64,000 nucleotides of DNA, taken from assembly GCF_030719215.1 (NCBI RefSeq), contig NZ_CP120983.1, positions 7,502,001 to 7,566,000 of the forward strand, given 5' to 3'. A program made the position numbers and the translations under genes. The notes under the pieces were generated by a model. The model was not told where the DNA came from. It ran no database searches and was given only the letters and a program-made list of their open reading frames with translations. Positions within the stretch are counted from its first letter, which is position 1. Every line of letters begins with the position of its first letter. The stretch is from Streptomyces sp. Alt3 (lineage in GTDB: Bacteria > Actinomycetota > Actinomycetes > Streptomycetales > Streptomycetaceae). Positions 43,683-51,407 of the stretch are shown here, piece after piece.

Positions 43683-45176
43683 ATGGCAGAGGACAGTGCC
43701 GGATCAGCGCCTCCGGCAACCTTGAAGCCGGACGCGATCGGTTTCGTCGACGCGCTGGTCATCGGACTGAACGCCACGTCCCCCGCCTACTCGGTGGCGG
43801 CGGTGATCGGTCCGATCGTCGCGCTCGTGGGCATCTACGCACCCGGGGCCCTCTTCGCCTCCTTCGTGCCGATGCTCCTCATCGCGTCGGCCTTCTACTA
43901 CCTGAACAAGGCCGACCAGGACTGCGGGACGACGTTCTCCTGGGTGACGCGCGCCATGGGGCCGTGGACCGGATGGCTCGGCGGCTGGGCGATCGCGATG
44001 ACCGGTGTGCTCGTGGTGGGCTCACTGGCGGACATCGCCGTCAGCTTCGGACTCCTGGCCGTCGGACTCGACAGCTGGGCCGAGAACACCTTTGTCCGCC
44101 AACTGCTCACCGTGCTGCTGATCCTGGTGATGACCGGTCTGTGCGTCATCGGGACCGAGCTGTCCGCCAAGGTCCAGAACGTCCTGATCCTGGCTCAGGT
44201 GGCGTTCCTCCTGGTGTTCGTGATCGTCGCCCTCTACCGCGTCTACGCGGGCACGACGTCCTTCGACTCCGTCAGACCCTCGGCCGAGTGGCTCAACCCC
44301 TTCGGGGCGGGCGGCGCGGCGCTGACCAGTGGTCTGCTGCTGGGCGTGTTCATCTACTGGGGCTGGGAGTCGGCGGTCAACCTCACCGAGGAGGTCGAGG
44401 ACTCCGCGAGCGCTCCCGGGAAGGCCGGTGTGTGGTCGACGGTCATCCTGCTGGTGACCTACCTGTCCGTCGGCTTCGCGGTCGTCGCGTTCGCCGGAAC
44501 GGCGTACCTGGCGGAGAACGCCGGGGAGGAGGAGTTCATCTTCGCCCTGCTCGCCCGCGAGGTCATGGGGGGCTGGGACTGGATCGTGCTGCTCGCGGTC
44601 GCGACGTCGGCGCTCGCCTCGACGCAGACCACCATCATCCCGGCGTCGCGCACCGCGCTCTCCATGGCCCGGCGCAGGGCGCTCCCCGCTCACTTCGCCC
44701 GGATCAGCCCGCGCTTCCGTACGCCCGACGTGAGCACGTGGTGGGTGGCCGCCATCGCCATCGCCTGGTATCTCGTCGTCAGCCAGATCAGCGAGAACGC
44801 CCTATTCGACTCGCTGACCGCGCTGTCCCTGCTCATCGCCTTCTACTACGCGCTCACGGGCGTGGCGTGCGCCGTCTACTACCGTCGTCATCTGACGGAG
44901 AGCGTGCGCAACTTCCTCCTCATCGGCCTCGGCCCGGTGGTCGGGGCAGGTCTGCTGGCCTGGCTGCTCGTCCGGTCGGTCATGGATATGTCCGACCCGG
45001 CGAACTCCTACAGCGGAACGTCCTGGTTCGGGCTCGGGCCCCCACTCGTCATCGGCATCTGCATCAGCCTCATCGGTGTGGTGATCATGGTCGTGCTGCG
45101 CTTCCGCTCGCCGTCGTTCTGGAACGAACGCAGAGGCGTCGTCGACCCGGGCCTCGTGCACGGCAAGGAGTCCTGA
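43683..45176 (+). CDS. APC-superfamily amino acid/amine permease
   Basis: 497 residues with 12 predicted membrane helices. The first helix region has the substrate-binding NATSPAYSVAAV. Helix 6 carries the family-like LLLGVFIYWGWESAVNLTEEV. Other marks are STQTTIIPASRTALSMARRR and a C-terminal SFWNERRG tail. It imports an amino acid or amine in exchange for protons. It is probably co-transcribed with the universal stress protein, whose ATG starts one base after this gene's stop. Confidence 0.88.
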   Translation: MAEDSAGSAPPATLKPDAIGFVDALVIGLNATSPAYSVAAVIGPIVALVGIYAPGALFASFVPMLLIASAFYYLNKADQDCGTTFSWVTRAMGPWTGWLGGWAIAMTGVLVVGSLADIAVSFGLLAVGLDSWAENTFVRQLLTVLLILVMTGLCVIGTELSAKVQNVLILAQVAFLLVFVIVALYRVYAGTTSFDSVRPSAEWLNPFGAGGAALTSGLLLGVFIYWGWESAVNLTEEVEDSASAPGKAGVWSTVILLVTYLSVGFAVVAFAGTAYLAENAGEEEFIFALLAREVMGGWDWIVLLAVATSALASTQTTIIPASRTALSMARRRALPAHFARISPRFRTPDVSTWWVAAIAIAWYLVVSQISENALFDSLTALSLLIAFYYALTGVACAVYYRRHLTESVRNFLLIGLGPVVGAGLLAWLLVRSVMDMSDPANSYSGTSWFGLGPPLVIGICISLIGVVIMVVLRFRSPSFWNERRGVVDPGLVHGKES

Positions 45177-45177
45177 G

Positions 45178-45594
45178 ATGTCCGTGGTCCTCGGATACGA
45201 CGAGTCGCCGGGCGCGGCGCGTGCCCTGCGGGTGGCGATCGACGTGGCTTCCGCGTTCGACGAGCGGCTCGTCCTCGTCTACGGGGCGGCGCCGCCCGGT
45301 CCCACCGGTGAGGAGTACCGGGCCCACTACGAGGCCATCGCCCAGGCCGGGCGCACGGGTCTGGAGCACGCGGTCGCCTCGGCCGAGGCGGCCGGTGTGC
45401 CGGCCATGGTCGAGGTCATCGACCTGAGCCCGGCGCAGGCCCTGATCGAAGCCGCCTCACGGTACGGGGCGAGGGTCATCGTGGTGGGCAGCTGGGGCGA
45501 GAGCCCGATCCGGGGGGCGCTGCTCGGCTCCACCCCGCACAAGCTCCTGCACCTGTCGACCGTTCCGGTGCTCTGCGTGCCGACCGAGGTGTGA
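45178..45594 (+). CDS. Universal stress protein (UspA domain)
   Basis: 138 residues, a single Usp domain. N-terminal SVVLGYDESPGAARALRVAI and the C-terminal ATP-binding loop GSWGESPIRGALLGSTPHKLL, close to the G-2x-G-9x-G-S/T pattern of nucleotide-binding Usps. It may bind ATP and modulate the permease encoded directly upstream; pairings of Usp with APC permeases are common in actinobacteria. Confidence 0.9.
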   Translation: MSVVLGYDESPGAARALRVAIDVASAFDERLVLVYGAAPPGPTGEEYRAHYEAIAQAGRTGLEHAVASAEAAGVPAMVEVIDLSPAQALIEAASRYGARVIVVGSWGESPIRGALLGSTPHKLLHLSTVPVLCVPTEV

Positions 45595-45685
45595 CACGCC
45601 GACAGGTGGGGCGGGCGTTCGACGCCGTGGATCTGCGCACCCACCCTCCGGCCGCCCCCGCTCCGTCGGCGGGCCCGTGCCCCCG

Positions 45686-46771
45686 TCAGCCGATCACCGC
45701 CGCCCGGACGCAGAGCACGTCCGGCAGGTGCGAGACGAGCTGCTGCCAGCTGTCGCCGTCGTCCGCGCTCGCGTACACCTCGCCGTTGCGGTTGCCGAAG
45801 TAGACGCCTGCCGGGTCTGCGTCGTCCGTGCAGAGCCCGTCCCGCAGCACGGTGCCGTAGTGGTCGCCGTCCGGAAGGCCTCGGGTCAGGGGCTCCCAGG
45901 TCTCGCCCGCGTCCCGTGTGCGGTACACGCGGCAGCGATGGCCGGCCGGGACGCGGTCGGCGTCGGCGTTGATCGGGAAGACGTAGAAGGTGTCCGCGCG
46001 GTGCGGGTGCGCGGCGGCGGCGAAGCCGAAGTCCGACGGCAGACCGGCGCCGATGTCCTTCCAGCGCTTCCCGCCGTCGTCGCTGCGGAACACGCCCCAG
46101 TGGTTCTGCAGGTAGAGGCGGTCGGGGTCCGCGGCGTCCCGGGTGACCTTGTGCACGCACTGGCCGAACTCGGGATCGGGGTCCGGAAGGAAGACGGCCG
46201 AGACGCCCTTGTTGGAGGGATCCCAGCGCTCACCGCCGTCCTCGGTGCGGAAGACGCCCGCCGTGGACACGGCGACGGTCACCGCCCGGGCGTCCCTCGG
46301 GTCGGTCAGGATGGTGTGGAGGCCTTCGCCGCCCCCGCCCGGAACCCACCTGGACCGGGTCGGGTGCTCCCAGAGCGGCCTGACCAGTTCGAAGGACTCG
46401 CCGCGGTCGTCCGACCGGAACAGCGCGGCCGGTTCGGTCCCCGCGTAGACGACGTCCGGGGCCTCCGGGCCGGCGGGGTGCAGCTGCCAGACCCGCTCCA
46501 GCGACGCGTCGGTGAACTGCGGGAACTTCACCGCGGGTTGCTTCGGCTCCACCCAGCTCGCGCCCAGGTCGTCGGAGTGGAAGACCGACGGCCCCCAGTG
46601 CGCGCTGTCCCCGCCGACCAGGAGTCTGGGTGTCCCCCCGCGGGTGTCGATCGCGATGGAGTAGATCGCCTGGGCGTTGAAGTGCGGATCACCGAACTCC
46701 CATGTCCCGCCGCGTCTGCGGCCGAGGAAGAGCCCTTTGCGGGTGCCTACGGTGAGCAGTACGTCGGTCAT
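45686..46771 (-). CDS. Beta-propeller protein with BNR/Asp-box repeats (sialidase-like fold)
   Basis: 361 residues, no signal peptide. Asp-box repeats: VFHSDDLGASW, LFRSDDRGESF, VFRTEDGGERW, VFRSDDGGKRW, VYRTRDAGETW, VYASADDGDSW. The sialidase arginine triad is not evident, so no glycosidase activity is claimed. It is more like the WD40/YVTN/BNR 'exo-alpha-sialidase' annotated proteins of unknown role. Convergent with the Usp gene. Confidence 0.8.
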   Translation of the reverse strand: MTDVLLTVGTRKGLFLGRRRGGTWEFGDPHFNAQAIYSIAIDTRGGTPRLLVGGDSAHWGPSVFHSDDLGASWVEPKQPAVKFPQFTDASLERVWQLHPAGPEAPDVVYAGTEPAALFRSDDRGESFELVRPLWEHPTRSRWVPGGGGEGLHTILTDPRDARAVTVAVSTAGVFRTEDGGERWDPSNKGVSAVFLPDPDPEFGQCVHKVTRDAADPDRLYLQNHWGVFRSDDGGKRWKDIGAGLPSDFGFAAAAHPHRADTFYVFPINADADRVPAGHRCRVYRTRDAGETWEPLTRGLPDGDHYGTVLRDGLCTDDADPAGVYFGNRNGEVYASADDGDSWQQLVSHLPDVLCVRAAVIG

Positions 46772-46997
46772 GACAGGACCTTCCCGATACGCCGTTGTGC
46801 CGGATACGGATCAGTCTGCACCCCGCCACTGACAACGGCCCGTAGCGACGGCACCGGCCCCGGACCGCAGCGGTCGTGGAGGAGCACCGGCCGGGCCGCG
46901 CGCCTCATCCGCCGGGCCGGGCCGCAGCGGCCCCGGGGCGTCAACGGGGTCCGCCCCTCCGCGTGTCCGGGTCAGCAGGCGGGGGTCATGCCGCGCC

Positions 46998-48059
46998 TTA
47001 CCGGTGTGCGGGCGGAGCCGTGCTGCTGCGGACCACCAGGCTCGTCGCCAGGTCGACCCGGGTGGTCGCGGGCTGCCTGCCACGGCCGAGGTCCAGGACC
47101 AGCCGGGCCGCGGTCTCGGCCATCTCTATGAGCGGCTGGCGCACCGTGGTCAGCGGCGGACCGATCCAGCGGGTGAGGGGCAGGTCGTCGAAGCCGACCA
47201 CGCTGAGGTCCTGAGGGATCCGCAGCCCCAGCTCGCGTGCCGCCTCGTAGACACCGAGCGCCTGGAGGTCGTTCCCGGCGAAGATCGCGGTGGGAGGTTC
47301 GGGCAGCCGCAACAGCTCGAGGGCGGCCGTGTAACCGTCCTCGTGGTTGAACTCGCCCTCCCGGACCAGCGCGGGGTCCATCGGCACGCCGGACGTCTCC
47401 AGGGCGGCGCGGTAGCCGTCCAGCCGCGCGCGGCTGCACATCATGCGGGCCGGCCCGCCGATGATGCCCACGCGCCTGTGCCCCAGGCCTGTCAGATGCC
47501 GGGTGGCAGCGAGACCGCCCTGCCAGTTCGCAGCCCCCACCGACGGGATGTCGTCACCCGGGTCACCCGCCGGATCGACGACGACGAAGGGGATGGAGCG
47601 GCTGGTCAGCTGGGCGCGCTGTGCCGCGTCGAGGTCCGAGAGCACCAGGATCACTCCGGCCGGGCGGCGGGCCAGGACACCGTCCACCCACGTCTGGCCC
47701 GGGGTGAGCCGGCCCGCGCTCTCCGAGAGGACCAGGCTGAGGCCCTCCTCCCTGGCGACGTTCTCGACGCCCCGGACGACCTCCATGGCCCAGGCGCTGT
47801 CCAGCTCGTGGAAGACCAGGTCGATGAGCTGGGACTGCTGGGAGGCACCACGCCTGCGGCGGTAGCCGTGGCGCAGCAACAGCACCTCCACCTTCGTGCG
47901 CGTGCCGGGGGCGACGTCGGCGCGGCCGTTCAGCACCTTCGAAACTGTCGGAGCCGAAACTCCGGCCGCTCGGGCGATCTCTGCCAGCGTGGCGGTGCTC
48001 TCCGACGACTCGTCGGCGGACGCCTTCTCCTGTGGGGACTGGACCTTTGCAGGGCTCAT
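46998..48059 (-). CDS. bxlR: LacI-family repressor, BxlR-like
   Basis: 353 residues. LacI helix-turn-helix (TLAEIARAAGVSAPTVSKVLNGRADV) and hinge, then a periplasmic-binding-protein-like sensor domain (GIIGGPARMMCSRARLDGYR, IFAGNDLQALGVYEAARELG). Divergent from a xylobiose-type ABC operon, with the regulator-binding sites between and after the genes. The gene order regulator, binding protein, two permeases, GH3 enzyme reproduces the bxlREFGA locus of Streptomyces. Its inducer is therefore expected to be xylobiose or xylose. The symbol rests on synteny and family. Confidence 0.85.
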   Translation of the reverse strand: MSPAKVQSPQEKASADESSESTATLAEIARAAGVSAPTVSKVLNGRADVAPGTRTKVEVLLLRHGYRRRRGASQQSQLIDLVFHELDSAWAMEVVRGVENVAREEGLSLVLSESAGRLTPGQTWVDGVLARRPAGVILVLSDLDAAQRAQLTSRSIPFVVVDPAGDPGDDIPSVGAANWQGGLAATRHLTGLGHRRVGIIGGPARMMCSRARLDGYRAALETSGVPMDPALVREGEFNHEDGYTAALELLRLPEPPTAIFAGNDLQALGVYEAARELGLRIPQDLSVVGFDDLPLTRWIGPPLTTVRQPLIEMAETAARLVLDLGRGRQPATTRVDLATSLVVRSSTAPPAHR

Positions 48060-48132
48060 GCATGAATCGTAGCTCCCCCGCCGTCCTGAAATCGCGTGTG
48101 GACAGGGTTCGTAAATCCTTGCTCCTGCCCTC

Positions 48133-48161
48133 TTGACTGGTCCGAAACACGACCGTACGGT
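48133..48161 (+). promoter_or_regulatory. Promoter of the bxlE operon
   Basis: TTGACT (48133-48138), a 17-nt spacer, and TACGGT (48156-48161), a good vegetative (HrdB-type) promoter 51 nt before the binding-protein gene. A CCGAAACA half-site-like sequence lies in the spacer. Confidence 0.65.
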
Positions 48162-48185
48162 TCCGGCAACATTCGAAAGGCACGC

Positions 48186-48196
48186 CGAAACATTCG
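48186..48196. promoter_or_regulatory. BxlR-type operator CGAA-ACA-TTCG
   Basis: Four-base inverted repeat with a 3-nt spacer, between the promoter and the bxlE start. As I recall, BxlR of a thermophilic Streptomyces binds CGAA/TTCG inverted repeats. A second ACATTCGAAAG copy 20 nt upstream (48169-48179) forms a near direct repeat with it. Confidence 0.7.
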
Positions 48197-48211
48197 ACAG
48201 AGGGTGCGGTC

Positions 48212-49519
48212 ATGCGGTCGGGGATTTTCACTCAGGGCACACGTACGACGAGATGGGCCGCGGCGGGTGCGGCGATGGTCATGGCCGGAGTGCTGGCCGG
48301 CTGCGGATCGGGAGGCGGCGGGAGCGACAGCGGAACCATCACCGCCTACGTCTACGGCGACGACGCCGTCAAGGTTCAGCAGGCCGCGGTCGACACCTTC
48401 AACAAGACCTCGAAGGTCAAGGTCAAGCTGGTGTCGGTTCCCGGCACCGACTATGTGAACAAGCTGCGCAGCGCCATGGGATCACCCAGCGCCCCCGACG
48501 TCTTCTTCAACTGGGGCGGCGGCTCCATCAAGCCGTACGTCGACTCCGAGGACCTGGTGGACCTGACGTCGACGATCAAGAACGATGCCACCCTCAAGGA
48601 CGGCTTCCTCCCGTCGATCATGACCGCCGGCGGTCTCGAGGGGAAGGTCTACGGGGTACCCATGCGCGGCATGCAGCCCGTGATGCTCTTCTACAACAAG
48701 ACCCTCTTCGCCGAGCACGACATCGAGCCGCCCAGGACCTGGGAGGACCTCCAAACGGCCATCACGACCTTCAAGGCCGCCGGCATCACCCCGTTCGCGC
48801 TCGGCGGGTCGGACAAGTGGCCCGAACTCATGTGGATGGAGTACCTGCTGGACCGGATCGGCGGCCCCGAGGTCTTCCGGAAGATCCAGGACGGCGACAC
48901 CCAGGGATGGGGCGACCCGGCGGTGCTCGAGACGGCCCGGACCGTCAAGGAACTGATCGACGACGGCGCGTTCGGCAAGAACTTCAACTCCGTCGACTAC
49001 GGCAACGGCGGAGCGCCGACCCTCCTCAACAAGGGCAAGGCCGCCATGCACCTCATGGGCTCGTGGGAGTACTCGACCCAGCTGGGCAAGGCCCCCGAGT
49101 TCGCGAAGAAGGACCTCGGCTGGACCGCCTTCCCGACGGTCGCCGGCGGAGTGGGGGACCCCGCGAACGTGGTGGGCAACCCCACCAACTACTGGTCGGT
49201 CAACGCCCGGACCAAGCACAAGGAAACCGCCGTCGCGTTCCTGAGGACGATGGCGTCGCAGACCTACGCGCAGGCCCTCGTCGACAACGGCGACGTCCCC
49301 ACCACCTCCGGCGCGGCCTCGATGCTGAGCGGTTCGCCCAACCCGCAGTTCGCCACCGACCAGTACGAGATGGTGCGGAAGGCCCCGAGCTTCACCCTCT
49401 CGTGGGACCAGGCACTCGAAGCCCAGTACGCCACGCCGCTGCTCACGGAGATCAGCAAGCTGTTCGCCGGCAAGACGACCCCCGAGCAGTTCGTCGAAGC
49501 GATGAAGGCCGCGAAGTAA
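48212..49519 (+). CDS. bxlE: Xylobiose-type ABC transporter substrate-binding lipoprotein
   Basis: 435 residues. Lipobox VLAGC with Cys31. Family-1 extracellular solute-binding fold: PDVFFNWGGGSIKPYVDSED, QPVMLFYNKTLFAEHDIEPP, TPFALGGSDKWPELMWMEYL. It captures xylo-oligosaccharides, mainly xylobiose by homology with BxlE, outside the membrane. No ATPase is encoded in the operon; such Streptomyces importers share the MsiK ATPase encoded elsewhere. Stop and permease start are 2 bp apart. Confidence 0.9.
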   Translation: MRSGIFTQGTRTTRWAAAGAAMVMAGVLAGCGSGGGGSDSGTITAYVYGDDAVKVQQAAVDTFNKTSKVKVKLVSVPGTDYVNKLRSAMGSPSAPDVFFNWGGGSIKPYVDSEDLVDLTSTIKNDATLKDGFLPSIMTAGGLEGKVYGVPMRGMQPVMLFYNKTLFAEHDIEPPRTWEDLQTAITTFKAAGITPFALGGSDKWPELMWMEYLLDRIGGPEVFRKIQDGDTQGWGDPAVLETARTVKELIDDGAFGKNFNSVDYGNGGAPTLLNKGKAAMHLMGSWEYSTQLGKAPEFAKKDLGWTAFPTVAGGVGDPANVVGNPTNYWSVNARTKHKETAVAFLRTMASQTYAQALVDNGDVPTTSGAASMLSGSPNPQFATDQYEMVRKAPSFTLSWDQALEAQYATPLLTEISKLFAGKTTPEQFVEAMKAAK

Positions 49520-49521
49520 CC

Positions 49522-50451
49522 ATGCCGCACCACACTCCGGTCGCGAGGAGGCACGGAGACAGGAAGGCGGCCGTCGGTGACGTCGGCCGCCCGCCGGTCG
49601 CCTGGGCCGTCCCCGGCATCCTCTTCTTCGCCGTCTTCGCGATCGTCCCCCTGGCGATCGCCGTCTACCTCTCCTTCTGCACCTGGGACGGGCTCGGCTC
49701 CCCGGCCCCGACAGGGCTGGACAACTGGTCCCGGCTGTTCAGGGACTCCGAGTTCGGCCAGGCCGCCTGGCTGAGCCTCGTGCTCACCACGATCAGCTGG
49801 GTCTTCCAGACCCCGGTGGCCCTGCTGTTGGGCGTGTGGGCGGCGGGTCGTCAGCGCAGCCGCGCGTTCCTGTCGGCGATCTTCTTCATCCCGCTGCTGC
49901 TCTCCACCACCGCGATCGCGATGCTCTTCCACGCCCTGCTGGACCCGAATTTCGGTGTGATCCGGACGATCGGCCCCTGGCTCGGCATCGACCCCGCCGT
50001 CATGGGATCGTCCACCGGCGCCCTGCTCGTCGTCGCCTTCGTCGGCGGCTGGCAGTTCATGCCGTTCCACACGCTGATCTACCAGGGTGGCGCCCGGCAG
50101 ATCCCCGAAGTCCTCTACCAGGCCGCCTCCATCGACGGCGCCGGGACGGTGAGGCAGTTCTTCCACATCACTCTGCCGCAGCTGCGCCACACGATGACGA
50201 CCTCGTCGGTCCTGATGATCGTCGGCTCGCTGACCTACTTCGACACGGTGCTCATCATGACCAAGGGCGGACCCGGCACGGACACGACGATCCTGCCCTA
50301 CCTGATGTACCGGACCGGCTTCCAGACCTACGACCTCGGCTACGCGGCGGCCATCGCCACCGCACTGGTCGTCGTGGCCACCGGTATCTCGCTGCTCATG
50401 GTCCGCCTCAGCGGCTTCGGGTCCATGCGGTCCACCCGGGAAGGTATGTGA
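49522..50451 (+). CDS. bxlF: Sugar ABC transporter permease (MalF/BxlF type)
   Basis: 309 residues, six membrane helices after a basic cytoplasmic N-terminus. The EAA loop QAASIDGAGTVRQFFHITLP contacts the ATPase. Start ATG 49522 directly follows the bxlE stop. It pairs with the next gene as a heterodimeric channel. Confidence 0.92.
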   Translation: MPHHTPVARRHGDRKAAVGDVGRPPVAWAVPGILFFAVFAIVPLAIAVYLSFCTWDGLGSPAPTGLDNWSRLFRDSEFGQAAWLSLVLTTISWVFQTPVALLLGVWAAGRQRSRAFLSAIFFIPLLLSTTAIAMLFHALLDPNFGVIRTIGPWLGIDPAVMGSSTGALLVVAFVGGWQFMPFHTLIYQGGARQIPEVLYQAASIDGAGTVRQFFHITLPQLRHTMTTSSVLMIVGSLTYFDTVLIMTKGGPGTDTTILPYLMYRTGFQTYDLGYAAAIATALVVVATGISLLMVRLSGFGSMRSTREGM

Positions 50452-50455
50452 CGAG

Positions 50456-51355
50456 ATGTCGATCGACACCCGCGCCGCTGCGCCGCAGCACCGCACGACA
50501 CCTGCCGCGCCGCGCCGTGGCCGCCCGGCCCGCCGGCGCAGGCTCCTGGGCAACCCGGTGGCCGGATTCGGCCCGCTGATCTGGCTCCTCGTCGTCCTGG
50601 TGCCGCTCTACACCCTGGTCTCCGCTTCGCTGATGCGTCAGGACGAGGCGCTGAACGGCGACCCGCTGGCGATCCCGACGGACCCGACGTTCGAGAACTA
50701 CCGCACCGTGCTGGACAGCGGATTCCTCACACTGATCGGGAACACCGCGCTCGTGGCGGTGGCCACGGTGGCCATCGTGCTGGTGCTCTCGGTCCCGGTG
50801 GCCTACGTGGCGGTGCGCACCCGCAGCCGCCTCTCGTCGCTCGCCTTCCGCACCTTCCTGCTCGGCGTGGCGATCCCGGCGCAGGCGGTCATCGTCCCGC
50901 TCTACCTGATGATCGGGAAGCTGGGGCTGTACGACACCCTGTGGGCGATCATCCTGCCCACCGCGGCGTTCGCGATGCCCGTCGCCGTCCTCGTGCTCAG
51001 CGGCACGATGCGTGACGTCTCCGAGGAGATGTACGAGGCGATGGCCCTCGACGGTGCCTCGCCCGTACGCATGCTGTGGCAGTTGGCCGTTCCGCTCTCC
51101 AGGGCGGGGATCAGCACCGTCGCGATCTTCTCCGCGCTGCAGGCGTGGAACGGCTTCCTGTTCCCGCTGATCCTCACCCAGTCGGAGGAGCGGCGCGTAC
51201 TGACACTGGGACTGTTCAACTTCATGAGCCAGTTCGGAGTGAACATCCCCGCGGTGCTGGCAGCGATCGTCCTCTCCGTCATACCCATCTTCGCCGTGTA
51301 CCTCGTGGCCCGGCGGGCGCTGATCAACGGACTGATGGGGGTGGGCGGCAAGTAG
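50456..51355 (+). CDS. bxlG: Sugar ABC transporter permease (MalG/BxlG type)
   Basis: 299 residues, six membrane helices. EAA loop YEAMALDGASPVRMLWQLAV. An Arg-rich N-terminal tail (RRGRPARRRR) lies on the cytoplasmic side. It starts 4 bp after bxlF. It completes the importer with bxlE and bxlF. Confidence 0.92.
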   Translation: MSIDTRAAAPQHRTTPAAPRRGRPARRRRLLGNPVAGFGPLIWLLVVLVPLYTLVSASLMRQDEALNGDPLAIPTDPTFENYRTVLDSGFLTLIGNTALVAVATVAIVLVLSVPVAYVAVRTRSRLSSLAFRTFLLGVAIPAQAVIVPLYLMIGKLGLYDTLWAIILPTAAFAMPVAVLVLSGTMRDVSEEMYEAMALDGASPVRMLWQLAVPLSRAGISTVAIFSALQAWNGFLFPLILTQSEERRVLTLGLFNFMSQFGVNIPAVLAAIVLSVIPIFAVYLVARRALINGLMGVGGK

Positions 51356-51407
51356 CACACCGACGCCGCCCCGGACCACAGCACTCATGAGAGGAACCTC
51401 TGCCGTC

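Noticed and set aside
45686..46771. True sialidase
   Set aside because: Asp boxes are present, but the Arg triad and FRIP-type motif of sialidases are not evident and there is no signal peptide, so only a propeller fold is claimed.
47940..47980. CGAAAC-containing sites within the LacI gene as extra operators
   Set aside because: They encode the conserved helix-turn-helix residues and lack the CGAA/TTCG symmetry.
48133..49521. Long N-terminal extension of the first bxl permease
   Set aside because: It is the shifted frame of the binding-protein gene; the permease starts at 49522, right after the bxlE stop.
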